The notes: generated by a model from the sequence alone, not told the origin. DNA of 64,000 nt from Bradyrhizobium sp. LTSP849 (GCF_000938255.1 NZ_JYMR01000047.1:5505-69504); one strand, 5' to 3'; shown: positions 1-8,511, numbered from the stretch's first letter. Numbers and translations are program-made.

Positions 1-111
1 GGCTCTCGCACGCCGAGCCGCGCGCCGCGCACCTGCAATAGCGCGAACAATCTTGAACAGGCGGACGTGACCATGTTCATCCAGGATGAGGACGTGAACT
101 AGCGCCGTCAT
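1..111 (-). CDS. Possible 5' part of a gene running off the left edge
   Basis: An ATG at 111-109 on the minus strand is preceded by AGGTGG at a suitable distance and opens a frame that stays open to the window edge (37 codons, starting MTALVHVLILDEHGHVRLF). The plus strand also has an open frame from base 1 to a TAG at 100-102, so the strand is not settled. No family is recognised. The call rests only on the ribosome-binding site and the open frame. Confidence 0.2.
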   Translation of the reverse strand, partial: MTALVHVLILDEHGHVRLFKIVRAIAGARRAARRARA

Positions 112-253
112 TGACACCACCTGCGATCTTGTACGCGCCCTCTTCCTAACGGGAGGGTAGGATTCACAGAAATCCACTCCAGACAACCCGCAATTAGTTG
201 CCATCCCCCATCGCTTAAGCCCAGCTTATGGGAAAGCGTGATTCGAGGGGATC

Positions 254-421
254 ATGGATCTGGAGCGCTTCAAGGACATGTCAATTGATGAGCTGTGGGA
301 TCTCCACAGCGTCGTCGATGCTATTCTTGCCGCGAGGCTCATTGCGAAGAAAGGCGAACTCGAAAAGCGTCTTGGGCTGCTCCACAAGAAATCACCGGTC
401 GACCGTCAGTCAGAGCATTGA
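254..421 (+). CDS. H-NS-like protein, N-terminal oligomerisation part only
   Basis: This 55-codon frame starts at an ATG preceded by GAGGGGATC. Its product (MDLERFKDMSIDELWDLH...) matches the N-terminal helical part of the H-NS-like proteins at 8512-8898 and 9572-9940, including the D-L/E-L-W-x-L-H block, the I/L-A-A-R-L-I block and the E-L-E-K-R-L helix. It stops directly after that helix. The KYPKVxPKYxNP and TWSGRGK-PRW DNA-binding segment of the paralogues is absent, and I found no trace of it downstream in any frame. It is either a decayed gene or a short protein that could join H-NS-type oligomers without binding DNA. Confidence 0.6.
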   Translation: MDLERFKDMSIDELWDLHSVVDAILAARLIAKKGELEKRLGLLHKKSPVDRQSEH

Positions 422-664
422 TCGGGGGAATGCAAGATCGGTTCAGATCCGCCCTTGGAGAATGGCGCCGCGCTCGCCGCAAGTCTCGCAGCTCAAGTTA
501 CAAGGTTGACGTGAAATCGTTGAAGATTGCGCCGCGAAGTTTGCGATCAGGATCTCGGGCGAGGAGCGGACGCCTTGCTTGTCAGCGGCTCGGCCACGCC
601 CCTCATATTCACCACAACTCTTCCCGATCAGAGCGTGCGCGTGCACAAACCGCGAATCCCCACC

Positions 665-982
665 TCAATGCCTCATCGCTCTGTCCAGGAAATTCAATAG
701 GGATGGTGTCACTTCATCGAACTCGACAACGCGGCGCCGCAGTTCATCCGCGACGTCTGCCGTTACATCGCGCGACCAACCCTCCGCCGTATTGAAGGCC
801 ACGATGCGAGTGGGATGCTCGTACAGGCCGTCTATCATGTGTCGCATCAATGTCGCGCGACTGGTGTCCTCTTCGGCCGTTTCGCACCAGGCTCGCCCGA
901 GCCGGCCACCAAAATCCTCAAGCACAAGATAGACATCCTGGTCTGCCGCCACATGCGGTACAATGGATGGGGAGCGACCCAT
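665..982 (-). CDS. Conserved-looking hypothetical protein, 105 aa
   Basis: A small soluble protein with no signal peptide or membrane segment. The ATG at 982 has GGAG about ten bases upstream. The product contains the block DVYLVLEDFGGRLGRAW and a charged C-terminal half (DVTADVADELRRRVVEFDE). I recall similar short proteins in rhizobial genomes, but I cannot assign a function. It stands alone: the H-NS fragment upstream of its stop codon is on the other strand. Its promoter probably lies in the AT-rich patch around 1030-1072. The balanced acidic and basic composition and absence of rare-looking runs support it as a real gene. Confidence 0.6.
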   Translation of the reverse strand: MGRSPSIVPHVAADQDVYLVLEDFGGRLGRAWCETAEEDTSRATLMRHMIDGLYEHPTRIVAFNTAEGWSRDVTADVADELRRRVVEFDEVTPSLLNFLDRAMRH

Positions 983-1212
983 GCTCAGAAACTCCAGGCG
1001 AGGCAGAGGTATTTAACGGCAAAATGTTGCATTATTGAATTTAAAAGTAAATCGATATAATAAATTTCGGTTTAAGAACGGAATCACCGACGTGCTCTGT
1101 AGCCGCGATGCCGAATAAGTGGCGACTCCTTGCGAGTCGGAAAATGCAGGCCAGCCGACGTGCACTTTCTCCAAAGTTGAGTTCTACCTGTTCGTCTGTC
1201 GAAGCCGCCTCT

Positions 1213-1806
1213 TCACGGCTTAACGTAGGCCCATCCCTGCTCCTGCAGTTCCATCACTCTGACGACGCCTGATTTTACCACCTGCGCTTGCGGAACAATT
1301 GGTATGTCCTTGTTCTCGGCTTTTTGCATCTTCTCTTGAGTATTCCCGCAAGCCTTGAACGACACCTCTGGCGTGCTCAGGGCCATTTCCTCGATTCGAG
1401 CCTTCACCGGTGAAGTGTCGTTACGGAGCATGTGCAAGCCGGGGCCGAAAGTGATAACCTCAACTTTTACGTGTTCACCGAGGTCTTTATAGTATTGCGT
1501 GACATTGGTCGCGTTGTTCAATGCAAGATTCATCGCGGCCGAGTCGTTGCTGTTGACCTGGAGGATCAAGCGATGCTCCTTCGTGCTGGCAGATCGTGAC
1601 ATCATGCGAGCCATCGCCGATCGCTTTTGCGTTAGGGCAGTCGCCGTTGGATTTGTTGGCTTTGCTGCTGCGTGGTGCTTTGGCATAGGAGCCGGCGAAG
1701 TTGCTTGGGCAGCGCCGGCTTCCTGTGCTCCGGAGCCCGATAGGCCGACCAGTAATGAAATGATTGCCGCTGCTGTTCCTGTGATAACTTGCTGAAACAT
1801 GCTCAT
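1213..1806 (-). CDS. DsrE/DsrF-like periplasmic protein
   Basis: A 197-residue protein. The ATG at 1806 is chosen because GGAGAGG lies eight bases upstream and a Sec-type signal peptide follows (MSMFQQVITGTAAAIISLLV...). An upstream in-frame start at 1941 would add arginine-rich sequence that overlaps the preceding gene. After an Ala/Pro/Lys-rich linker, the C-terminal half has the alpha/beta pattern of DsrE-like proteins: LILQVNSND, then VEVITFGPGLHML, then a single cysteine in FKACGNTQ. The family is linked to sulfur relay and related redox chemistry, but periplasmic versions are mostly uncharacterised. It is the last gene of a four-gene minus-strand run, 31 bases after the VasI-like gene. 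Confidence 0.7.
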   Translation of the reverse strand: MSMFQQVITGTAAAIISLLVGLSGSGAQEAGAAQATSPAPMPKHHAAAKPTNPTATALTQKRSAMARMMSRSASTKEHRLILQVNSNDSAAMNLALNNATNVTQYYKDLGEHVKVEVITFGPGLHMLRNDTSPVKARIEEMALSTPEVSFKACGNTQEKMQKAENKDIPIVPQAQVVKSGVVRVMELQEQGWAYVKP

Positions 1807-1837
1807 TGTGCCTCTCCGAACAAGCCTCGATTCATTG

Positions 1838-2470
1838 TCAATTTCGGGACTTCGCAGCCGCGCGCGGCCACTTGCATATTGGTGCCATTTTCGCCCGCAC
1901 GCTCTCGAAGCCTCCGAGCGCAAACACTGCGTCGTGGCCATTCTTGGTGCTCATGGAAAGATGCACGGCGAGTACGCCGCTATCGGGCAGAGACTGCACG
2001 AGGCGAATGACGTCCCCTCCGACAGCCACACCTTGCCTGGACACCGACGCTATTGCAGGGACCTGAAGAGATGGGCCGTCATTGATGCGCAGAGAAATGA
2101 TGTCATCATTGCCGTGGCCAGAAATTTCGGATCCCTCCAACCACATTTCCGTCCGTCCACTGCGGCATCCTATCCAAAGCTTCATCGTGGGTCCGGCGCC
2201 GCCGCCCCGCGATGACGTCATCGCACTAATGATCGGCGAGTAATCCACTGGCGAGGTGGTCTCGCTAATGGTCCAGTTCGGGCCTTCACGAGGCGACGGG
2301 CTATCGGGGGATATCGTGCGGGACAATCGGTCCAAGCAATCCTGACGCTGCGTGCGGTCGACCAGAGAACAGGCACGAAGCTGTACCATGGGGTCTTCGA
2401 AGCCTTGCGCCCAAGCGATTCCGCTGCTGATTGCGAGCGTCATAAGGAGCACCACGACGAGGAATATCAT
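1838..2470 (-). CDS. VasI-like (T6SS-associated family) secreted protein
   Basis: A 210-residue protein with a signal peptide at residues 1-21 (ending GIAWAQG). It is followed by a Cys-containing region (LRACSLVDRTQRQDCLDRL) and a domain resembling VasI/PF11319: NWTISETTSPVDYSP, then LWIGCRSGRTEMWL, then LRINDGP, and a C-terminal ICKW. In VasI the paired cysteines and the Cxx-RTE block are typical. Its ATG overlaps the stop of the TAXI gene (ATGA), so the two are translationally coupled. No T6SS structural gene is in the window, so a role in type VI secretion is not supported here. The family resemblance is by eye and moderately secure. Confidence 0.6.
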   Translation of the reverse strand: MIFLVVVLLMTLAISSGIAWAQGFEDPMVQLRACSLVDRTQRQDCLDRLSRTISPDSPSPREGPNWTISETTSPVDYSPIISAMTSSRGGGAGPTMKLWIGCRSGRTEMWLEGSEISGHGNDDIISLRINDGPSLQVPAIASVSRQGVAVGGDVIRLVQSLPDSGVLAVHLSMSTKNGHDAVFALGGFESVRAKMAPICKWPRAAAKSRN

Positions 2471-3507
2471 TGCGAGGCCTGGATCGGCTGACGGTCAAGC
2501 CAGGCTTGTGCTGCTGGAAATCGCGTGAGGCCGGGCACTACCGCGGCCAGGTTGATCGATTTCCACTTCGGATCGAAGCCCGGCTCCTGCAGTTTTTCTA
2601 TTCGAGAGAACAGGTGATCGACGAAGCGCGTAACACGTTGAAAGCGCTTCGACTTGAGCGGCCAGTTGAAAGCAACGAGCACGGTTGGCACGGCAACGGT
2701 CAATACGCGTTCGCCTTGCTTGATCAGATTGGGGTAATCCGTCGCGTCCAGCGAAGATGGCAAATAGTAATCTTCGAACCTGCTATCGTAGGGGATTGAC
2801 AGGAATTTGAAGCCAGAGTCCCAACGGCCGCGCACGAAGGCATCTACAGGCTTTGACGTCACGAAGACGACGGCTGCGATCTCGCCCTTGCGCATCTGCT
2901 CGAGCGCGACTTGGTGGGGAATGAAGGTCTGATTCACCTCAAGCCGGAGGCGACTGAAGATCAGGGGCCCCGAATAGGCCGCAGCAGTACCCTTTGTGTT
3001 GAAGTTGACCGTCTTCCCGGCCAGATCGCTTAAACTCCGGATTTCAGGCCTGACGAAAATGTGCAGCTCGGACGGAAACAGATTGAGAATATATGCAATA
3101 CGCTGCTGGATATCCGGCACCTGGCTCTTGTACTCTTCAAGCGCGTCAGAGTTGATGATCGCCGCATCGATGCCACGCAGGTAGAGCAGGGAATTGACGT
3201 TTTCTGTTGCGCCGCGTGTGACAACAGGAAGTACGTGCAGATTGTTTCCATCGTCGGTCACGCGTGCAATTTCCGCGGCAAGTCGGAGGGGGGCTCCTTC
3301 GAGAAGGCCTCCAGCAAGTCCGACGGTCCAGGCGTTCATCGCTGCAATTTCCGGTCTCACGTACTCCGCCCCATTTCGAGTCAGCTGAGTCTGGGACGGG
3401 CGCGAATGTTGCGCTTGCGGAATTGCGGGCCGTGGTTCCACGATCAAGAGCAACGGAGAAAGTACCATGAGAAAGGTCCATCGGCGTATTTCAATGATTT
3501 GCTGCAT
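2467..3507 (-). CDS. TAXI-family TRAP transporter solute-binding protein
   Basis: A 346-residue periplasmic binding protein. The ATG at 3507 has AAGGAG at ideal spacing and leads into a signal peptide with hydrophobic core WTFLMVLSPLLLIV. The mature part has the TAXI layout: VGLAGGLLEGAPLRLAAEIA near residue 62, the alternation LRGIDAAIINSDAL, then LHIFVRPEIRSLSDLAGKTVNF, and a C-terminal half typical of type II substrate-binding folds. TAXI proteins normally deliver ligands to a TRAP membrane component, yet no DctQ/M-type membrane gene is adjacent. It may be an orphan receptor or act with the coupled VasI-like protein. The ligand is unknown. Confidence 0.8.
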   Translation of the reverse strand: MQQIIEIRRWTFLMVLSPLLLIVEPRPAIPQAQHSRPSQTQLTRNGAEYVRPEIAAMNAWTVGLAGGLLEGAPLRLAAEIARVTDDGNNLHVLPVVTRGATENVNSLLYLRGIDAAIINSDALEEYKSQVPDIQQRIAYILNLFPSELHIFVRPEIRSLSDLAGKTVNFNTKGTAAAYSGPLIFSRLRLEVNQTFIPHQVALEQMRKGEIAAVVFVTSKPVDAFVRGRWDSGFKFLSIPYDSRFEDYYLPSSLDATDYPNLIKQGERVLTVAVPTVLVAFNWPLKSKRFQRVTRFVDHLFSRIEKLQEPGFDPKWKSINLAAVVPGLTRFPAAQAWLDRQPIQASQ

Positions 3508-3629
3508 TGAAAGCTCCTTGGTCGAACCGTGTTAATCGCGGCAGTCTTCGCTTTGCTGTGTGCAACCAGATCGGGTTGACCAAGTCGTGGGCAGCCCGTC
3601 GAAATTTCGTGCTTGCCGTGACGACGCTG

Positions 3630-5249
3630 CTACTGGCGAACGGCGTCAAATCGCTCCTTCGCCTCCCTGATCCCCCCGGCTTCAGCCTTGGCGTAGAGCT
3701 CTCGTGCCTTAATCGGGTCGCCACGCATTCCGTAGGCGCCCCATTTCGTGAGTACATTCGGATCAAACGTTTCGGCGAGCGCGAACGCTGCCTGAGCACT
3801 ACCCAGCTCGGCTGCACGTTCCAGGACAGCTCTTGCCGCGCCAATGTCGCCTTGCCGAAGCAGTCCGGTTGCACGGGCGGTCAGCCGCACCAGTTCGGCT
3901 GCGTAGTCGTGTTCGAGTTGCGTATCGCCGGCGCCGGCCAGGGGTCGAACCGTCTGCCCTTCAATGAAGGGTCCGCGCTCGATTTCGCCGGTAGTGGCGA
4001 CGGCAGGACCGGCAGGCGGTGTCTTCGCCTTATCTGATGTTGCTGCAAGCTCCCCCAGAGACTGTGGCCGCTGCGGCAAGCGAAGCAGTCCCGCCCATGG
4101 TAGTTCTCGTCGAGACGGCGTGCCGGCTGCGTCTTCGCCTGGTTTGCCCGCCACGGACCTTGGCTCAGCAGCGCGACCTACTCTCGCTAGTTCTTCCTCA
4201 AGTCGGCTGGATCGATCGCGTTCGTGTCGAAGCAGCTCTTGCGACTCGTTTGCCTTATCGTCGTTTGCCGCAGCCTGCGCTTCGTATGCGAACAGTCTGG
4301 CGCGCGCCCGCGATAGATCCTGCACGAGTCCTTCTGCTTTTTCGCGGTCCTCTTTCAATGACAGCTTCGCTTTGGCGAGGGAGTTGTCCGCCGCCAGTTT
4401 GATCTGCGTCGTTTCTTCGTTCGCTCTCGCAATCTGCAAGGAACGCTTGTCGAGCTCGGATCGCGTCTTTCCGAGGTCCTCCTCGAGGTGCTTGGCACGT
4501 TCGTGCTCCTGTTGGAAGTTCGTTTGCAACTCTGTGAGCGCTTTCTCTGCCGCTTCCTTAGCGCTGATCGCCGCGGCAGCTCTGGCGGCCAGTGTTACCT
4601 GCGTCTCCAGTTCACGGCGGGCAGCGGCCAGAGCCTGCTCCAACTGGTTGGCCCGATCGCGCTCCCGCTGCGCAACGTCTTTCAGCTCCCGGAGATCGCG
4701 TTCTGCAGTTTGTTTGAGCTCGCTCCCGGGATCGTCGGCTCCAGGTGGTAGCGCCGCTTGGAGTTCGAGATCGCGGCGTGCGATGGTTAGGTCCTGTTCT
4801 AGCCGCTGTCCCCGCGCGCGTTCCTCCTGAAGCGATTTCTGCAGTCTTCCCGTTTCAGTTTCGGCGGCTTCCGCTATGCGGATCCATTGCTGGCGTGCTT
4901 GCTCTAACAACTTCAGGACGGATTCCAGCTCCTGTCGGGATGTTCGAAGATCGCGCGTAAGGGCCTGTACCTTCTGCTGTTCGCGGGCGATAGCTTGTCG
5001 CAGCTCCTCGGTATCGCCGCTTTTAGCTTGTGCGAGCTGCGGGACATCGGTGTTGTTGAGTTGTCCGCGGCGCGGCGAGCGCTGTCTCTCTCGGCTTGTC
5101 GTCCCGCCGGGGTCTGCTGTCGTCACGCGAGGCTCTAGCGCCACCGGAGTTGGCGTCAGCTCTGCGAGAGCGGGGGCTGTCAATACCAACATTGTCAGGA
5201 CGGTACTGCAACCCACACCGAATTTGTTGGTGCGAGCGCGGCCGGACAT
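3630..5249 (-). CDS. Secreted coiled-coil protein with C-terminal Sel1/TPR-like repeat
   Basis: A 539-residue protein with an N-terminal signal peptide (VLTMLVLTAPALA) and a very long, charged heptad-rich region from about residue 80 to 360 (repeated ERDRANQLEQALAAARRELE-like segments), predicted as coiled coil. A Pro/Ala linker follows. The end of the protein (about residues 455-539) has Sel1/TPR-type helices: ARAVLERAAELGSAQAAFALAETFDP, then GDPIKARELYAKAEAGG. AAGGG lies ten bases before the ATG. It is the first gene of the envelope run and lies 122 bases upstream of the TAXI gene. The layout suggests a periplasmic scaffold. Similar proteins are frequent in Bradyrhizobium, but I know of no defined function. 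Confidence 0.75.
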   Translation of the reverse strand: MSGRARTNKFGVGCSTVLTMLVLTAPALAELTPTPVALEPRVTTADPGGTTSRERQRSPRRGQLNNTDVPQLAQAKSGDTEELRQAIAREQQKVQALTRDLRTSRQELESVLKLLEQARQQWIRIAEAAETETGRLQKSLQEERARGQRLEQDLTIARRDLELQAALPPGADDPGSELKQTAERDLRELKDVAQRERDRANQLEQALAAARRELETQVTLAARAAAAISAKEAAEKALTELQTNFQQEHERAKHLEEDLGKTRSELDKRSLQIARANEETTQIKLAADNSLAKAKLSLKEDREKAEGLVQDLSRARARLFAYEAQAAANDDKANESQELLRHERDRSSRLEEELARVGRAAEPRSVAGKPGEDAAGTPSRRELPWAGLLRLPQRPQSLGELAATSDKAKTPPAGPAVATTGEIERGPFIEGQTVRPLAGAGDTQLEHDYAAELVRLTARATGLLRQGDIGAARAVLERAAELGSAQAAFALAETFDPNVLTKWGAYGMRGDPIKARELYAKAEAGGIREAKERFDAVRQ

Positions 5250-5780
5250 AAATGGGAACCCTTATGCAAGCCTCACCCTGTTGCGGTTGTCGGACAGATC
5301 CGGCAGCCGAGTGTTGGCGCTTTAGCCATGTTCCTTGCTTGATTTATTCGGAACCTATTAAAATTAACCGCAATCTCATTAAATTTCAATATATTTATTT
5401 AATGTGGGTGTATTCTAGGGGCAGCGATCGCGGCTGACTTTCCACGCGAGCGGATAGATACGAGGCGGAAAAGAAAACCTGGTGTTGGCGAATGCCTGAG
5501 ATCGGTGGCTCGTGCGTCGCGATCTTGGCGGAAGGGACTTCGGCAGTGCTCGAGGGTGTCTTGCACCCGCGCCATCGTTCCTATGGTCGGACTCGTGTGT
5601 GGAAATTTGTGGGGACCGAGTGGGTCCGCAGCTACCGCCGGCGTCTTTAGTGCTGAAAGACCATGTTGCGGTTCAAATCTCAAACAAATGAGACGATGAA
5701 TTAAATTCGAAAATCCCGTTGCGTTAATTGTCGACGACGGCATAATCTAAGCTTGTAAATGTGTTCGGCTGGAGGGAACG
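5250..5780. promoter_or_regulatory. Divergent intergenic region with AT-rich patch
   Basis: About 530 bases separate the minus-strand envelope genes from the plus-strand kinase module. The stretch 5340-5405 is strongly AT-rich and TpA-rich and is the likely promoter/silencer region for the minus-strand genes. The rest is GC-rich, with no convincing ORF. A minus-strand frame at 5399-5743 lacks a ribosome-binding site and any recognisable content. Confidence 0.4.
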
Positions 5781-6026
5781 ATGTGGGATTTAATTCATAA
5801 AAATCACAGCTCAACCTCGTCTGCGCGGCAATTGGCCGAGATGCACCGGAAATTGATATGCATCGGCGAGAAAGAGCGGATTTTGAGAGAGCGGAGTGCC
5901 GATCGCGAGGCCCATCGGTATTTGCTCGATGCTCACAGGCTGTTTGCCCACGGGCGGCCTGTTAGAGACCATATATTGAACATGTCTCCACCTGAGACAG
6001 GTGAGAGCAATCATATGGTGGCGTGA
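5781..6026 (+). CDS. Small charged protein upstream of the kinase module
   Basis: An 81-codon frame whose ATG follows GGAGGG at good spacing, one of the best ribosome-binding sites in this part of the window. The product is hydrophilic, rich in Arg, His and Glu, and helical-looking (RQLAEMHRKLICIGEKERIL), with no signal peptide and no glycine-rich or core-peptide-like tail. It ends 18 bases before the earliest start of the HprK-like gene, so the two are probably co-transcribed. I do not recognise a family. Given its neighbours it is a candidate substrate or partner of the PqqD-like domain downstream, but nothing in the peptide itself proves this. Confidence 0.45.
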   Translation: MWDLIHKNHSSTSSARQLAEMHRKLICIGEKERILRERSADREAHRYLLDAHRLFAHGRPVRDHILNMSPPETGESNHMVA

Positions 6027-6044
6027 CCGGGGCGATTTACCGCG

Positions 6045-7262
6045 TTGAACGGCGAAGTGAGTTGCGGCATCCGGCTCTCTGCGGCGGTATCGTTGAAGTT
6101 AACTGGCGGCCGCCGCTCGTCCAGTCGGCGCAGATTTGTTGAGGCCGCGGTGCGCAAATTCCCATCGGAAATCATATTGAGACCGGCCGTCGACGCGCAG
6201 TTTGCGCTACTGGACGGTCGATCGGTGCTCTTCAGTGGGGCGAGACAGGAGATATATGAACTCGACAAGGTCGGGGCTTTCGTTTGGTGTAGTTTGGCGC
6301 AAAATGCCTCCTTGGAAGATATTTATCGGGGGCTTGGGAAGTTCGGTATTAGCGAAGGCATAGCCTGCCAATTCGCGAACCAGGCCATAGGCGCCTGGCT
6401 GGACAGAGCGCTTCTCGATGTTGATTGGGGAGCATCGAATGACTATTCCCTGTCAGCTATTCTAGATCGACGCAGGATCAGCATCTATGCCGCCAACCGG
6501 GGCCTATTGGAAAAATTGGTGTGTTTGTTCTGTGCTCTGGACGACGGTGCCAGCGATGATGACCTTGCCATCAAGGTCGTAGAGCTTGGCGGCCAAGTGA
6601 TCTTCCGCGGAGATGACGCGAGTGTCCATAGGTGTGAAATCGAAGCATTGGCACCTACCATCAAGGCGTATATCACCGAGCGACTTATCCGAAGCCATCG
6701 TTCGGCCTTCGCTCTGCACGCAGCGTCACTTACGAGAGATGGTGGCGGCTTGTTACTGTGCGGCGAACCGGGAGCCGGGAAGTCTACGCTTACCCTGCGG
6801 CTGTTAGATGCGGGATTTCGGTATGCCGGCGACGACGTGGCGCTGATCGGGGTTGACGGAACCATCTCTGGAATTCCGTTTGCTCTCACCCTTAAGCAGG
6901 GGGCATGGGGACTATTCTCGCGATTGCAAGCCGATGGGCCCACCGCGACGTCTCGTCGATCAGATGGAACTTTAGTGCGGTACACGCCGGTAGCTGATCT
7001 ATGCAATGCAACGCTGTCCGCAAACTGGGTTATCTTTTTGAACCGGATCACAGGCGGTCCCGCCAAGCTCAGGGCGCTTGATCAGCTCGAGTCGATGAAA
7101 CGGCTGATTGAGAGTGCATTCGCTGTCGATGGGAAACTTTCGCAAGCCGGCTTTTCCGCATTGAAGCGCATTGTCGCAGGCGCGAGTTCATTTGAACTCA
7201 CATACTGCGAGTCGATGGAAGCCCGGCGGATCATATTGGACCTGTGTGATGGTAGGGCATAG
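6045..7262 (+). CDS. PqqD-like domain fused to HprK-related kinase
   Basis: Counting from the TTG at 6045, residues about 40-128 resemble a PqqD peptide-binding domain (aligned beta strands, then YELDKVGAFVWCSL and a helix ending IGAWLDRALLDVD). Residues about 215-400 resemble the HPr kinase fold: H225 before the P-loop GEPGAGKST at 240-248, a GDD at 262-264, and the IPFALTLKQGAWG segment. HPr-kinase-like enzymes with PqqD partners occur in peptide-modification loci and in some exopolysaccharide/exosortase loci. The N-terminus is uncertain. A GTG at 6150 preceded by GAGG gives a 370-residue protein beginning just before the PqqD-like domain and is a strong alternative. It overlaps the next gene by 14 bases. 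Confidence 0.75.
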   Translation: MNGEVSCGIRLSAAVSLKLTGGRRSSSRRRFVEAAVRKFPSEIILRPAVDAQFALLDGRSVLFSGARQEIYELDKVGAFVWCSLAQNASLEDIYRGLGKFGISEGIACQFANQAIGAWLDRALLDVDWGASNDYSLSAILDRRRISIYAANRGLLEKLVCLFCALDDGASDDDLAIKVVELGGQVIFRGDDASVHRCEIEALAPTIKAYITERLIRSHRSAFALHAASLTRDGGGLLLCGEPGAGKSTLTLRLLDAGFRYAGDDVALIGVDGTISGIPFALTLKQGAWGLFSRLQADGPTATSRRSDGTLVRYTPVADLCNATLSANWVIFLNRITGGPAKLRALDQLESMKRLIESAFAVDGKLSQAGFSALKRIVAGASSFELTYCESMEARRIILDLCDGRA

Positions 7263-8328
7263 TCGGGCTTTGACAAGTCTATGCAATTGCTTGCGAGGTG
7301 TCCCGCCCGCCGGTGTCGAGTGGATGTCCGTAGTCGGTCTGGCAAATCAGACATTAACCACGCCGGGGCTCATTGACGTAGTCGACAAATTTACGTCGAT
7401 GGTGCCGGACGATGTCTGCGCTTGCGTCCGCGATATCTATCGCCGGAACGTGCGGCGCAATGATCGGCTGTTCGCTCAATTGGAAGAAGCCGTTGCTGCG
7501 ATGAATGACCGGGGAGTTACGCCGGTTCTGCTTAAGGGGGCAGCAACATTAGCTACCACGCCGTACGGGCGCCGAGGGGTGCGCCTGATGGCTGATCTCG
7601 ATGTCATGGTCAGGCCGGAGGAAACGGAAAGGGCGGTAGCGGCTCTGACCGCAATTGGTTACGAGATTCCTGACCGAAGCCGTTCTGCAGGCCAAAGATG
7701 GTACGTTGAGCTTAACCGTTCGTGTGATGTTGGAGCAATCGATCTGCAACGAAGCGCACCTGGTCCGGCATGTTTCTACCGGGACTTTGGACATGCTCCG
7801 GATCACTGCCGGCTGGCACCACTGGGTCGTGGGATGGCGTATATTCCTACGCCGACTTACCAAGCGCTGATGCTGATCATACATGATCAGTTTCAGGATT
7901 ATGGTTATTGGCTTGGCGACATCGATCTGCGGCATCTTGTCGAGTTGCGAGATCTGAACGGTTCGGTCGGTGGCATCGACTGGGCGGAACTTAGCTCCCA
8001 TGTCTCGAGCGAATTGATGAGAAATGCCCTCGAAAGCCAGCTGCTCGCTCTCGCCGAATTGCTCGGCGTCGACGTTCCGTTGTCGCTCCGCTCGAGATTT
8101 ATCCCCCGGCTGCAACTCGTGCGACGGCTGATGCAAGCCCGCTTTCCAGTTACACGGGTGCCTTTGCTTGCGATTACGGTTCTGGACCTCGGAAACTACA
8201 GGCGAGAGGCGGCAATCGAACACCAGCATGCCAGCAAGCGCCGCCACGGATCGTGGTCCATGCCAAGCGCCGACACGTTGCAGTTTCTATTGGGAAAGGC
8301 TGTCGGAGTTCGTGCGGGAAAGGTCTAA
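7249..8328 (+). CDS. NTP_transf_5-type nucleotidyltransferase family protein
   Basis: This 359-residue protein has the hallmarks of the uncharacterised nucleotidyltransferase family PF14907: LLKGAA (94-99), then a basic loop YGRRGVRLM and the acidic pair DLD with D116 and D118, followed by a helical C-terminal half with conserved-looking histidines (LMLIIHDQF, DLRHLVEL). Such enzymes often sit beside HprK-like kinases and PqqD domains. The ATG at 7249 overlaps the end of the kinase gene, which implies coupling. Its upstream sequence is a weak ribosome-binding site. The target, presumably a peptide, protein or sugar nucleotide, is unknown. Confidence 0.8.
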   Translation: MVGHSRALTSLCNCLRGVPPAGVEWMSVVGLANQTLTTPGLIDVVDKFTSMVPDDVCACVRDIYRRNVRRNDRLFAQLEEAVAAMNDRGVTPVLLKGAATLATTPYGRRGVRLMADLDVMVRPEETERAVAALTAIGYEIPDRSRSAGQRWYVELNRSCDVGAIDLQRSAPGPACFYRDFGHAPDHCRLAPLGRGMAYIPTPTYQALMLIIHDQFQDYGYWLGDIDLRHLVELRDLNGSVGGIDWAELSSHVSSELMRNALESQLLALAELLGVDVPLSLRSRFIPRLQLVRRLMQARFPVTRVPLLAITVLDLGNYRREAAIEHQHASKRRHGSWSMPSADTLQFLLGKAVGVRAGKV

Positions 8329-8447
8329 CATTAGGCTACGCCAACCGTGTTCCAGAAAACAGAGTTGGTTTGAGCGCAAATCATTTCGGCCGAACGGCCT
8401 CTTGGCATCGGCTGCTTTCAATATCGGCAGATGCCCGCCGAATTTTC

Positions 8448-8479
8448 GCTGGTCTCAGCATGTGCTGGTCTCAGCATGT
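8448..8479. repeat. Perfect 16-bp tandem duplication
   Basis: The unit GCTGGTCTCAGCATGT occurs at 8448-8463 and again at 8464-8479 without mismatch, between the end of the nucleotidyltransferase gene and the end of the minus-strand H-NS-like gene. Each copy contains a small GCTG/CAGC inverted repeat. Confidence 0.9.
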
Positions 8480-8511
8480 TAGGGCATGCCGTGTTTGTAC
8501 TGCTTCGCGTG

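Noticed and set aside
1838..2470. Part of a type VI secretion locus
   Set aside because: The VasI-like domain stands without any Tss/Hcp/VgrG gene in the window.
3964..4830. Long plus-strand frame of 288 codons
   Set aside because: Ser/Arg-rich antisense of the coiled-coil gene at 3630-5249, whose product has a signal peptide, coiled coil and Sel1-like end.
5781..8328. Lasso-peptide cluster
   Set aside because: An HprK-like kinase and a PqqD-like domain are present, but there is no asparagine-synthetase-like cyclase or leader peptidase, and the small ORF has no core-peptide pattern.
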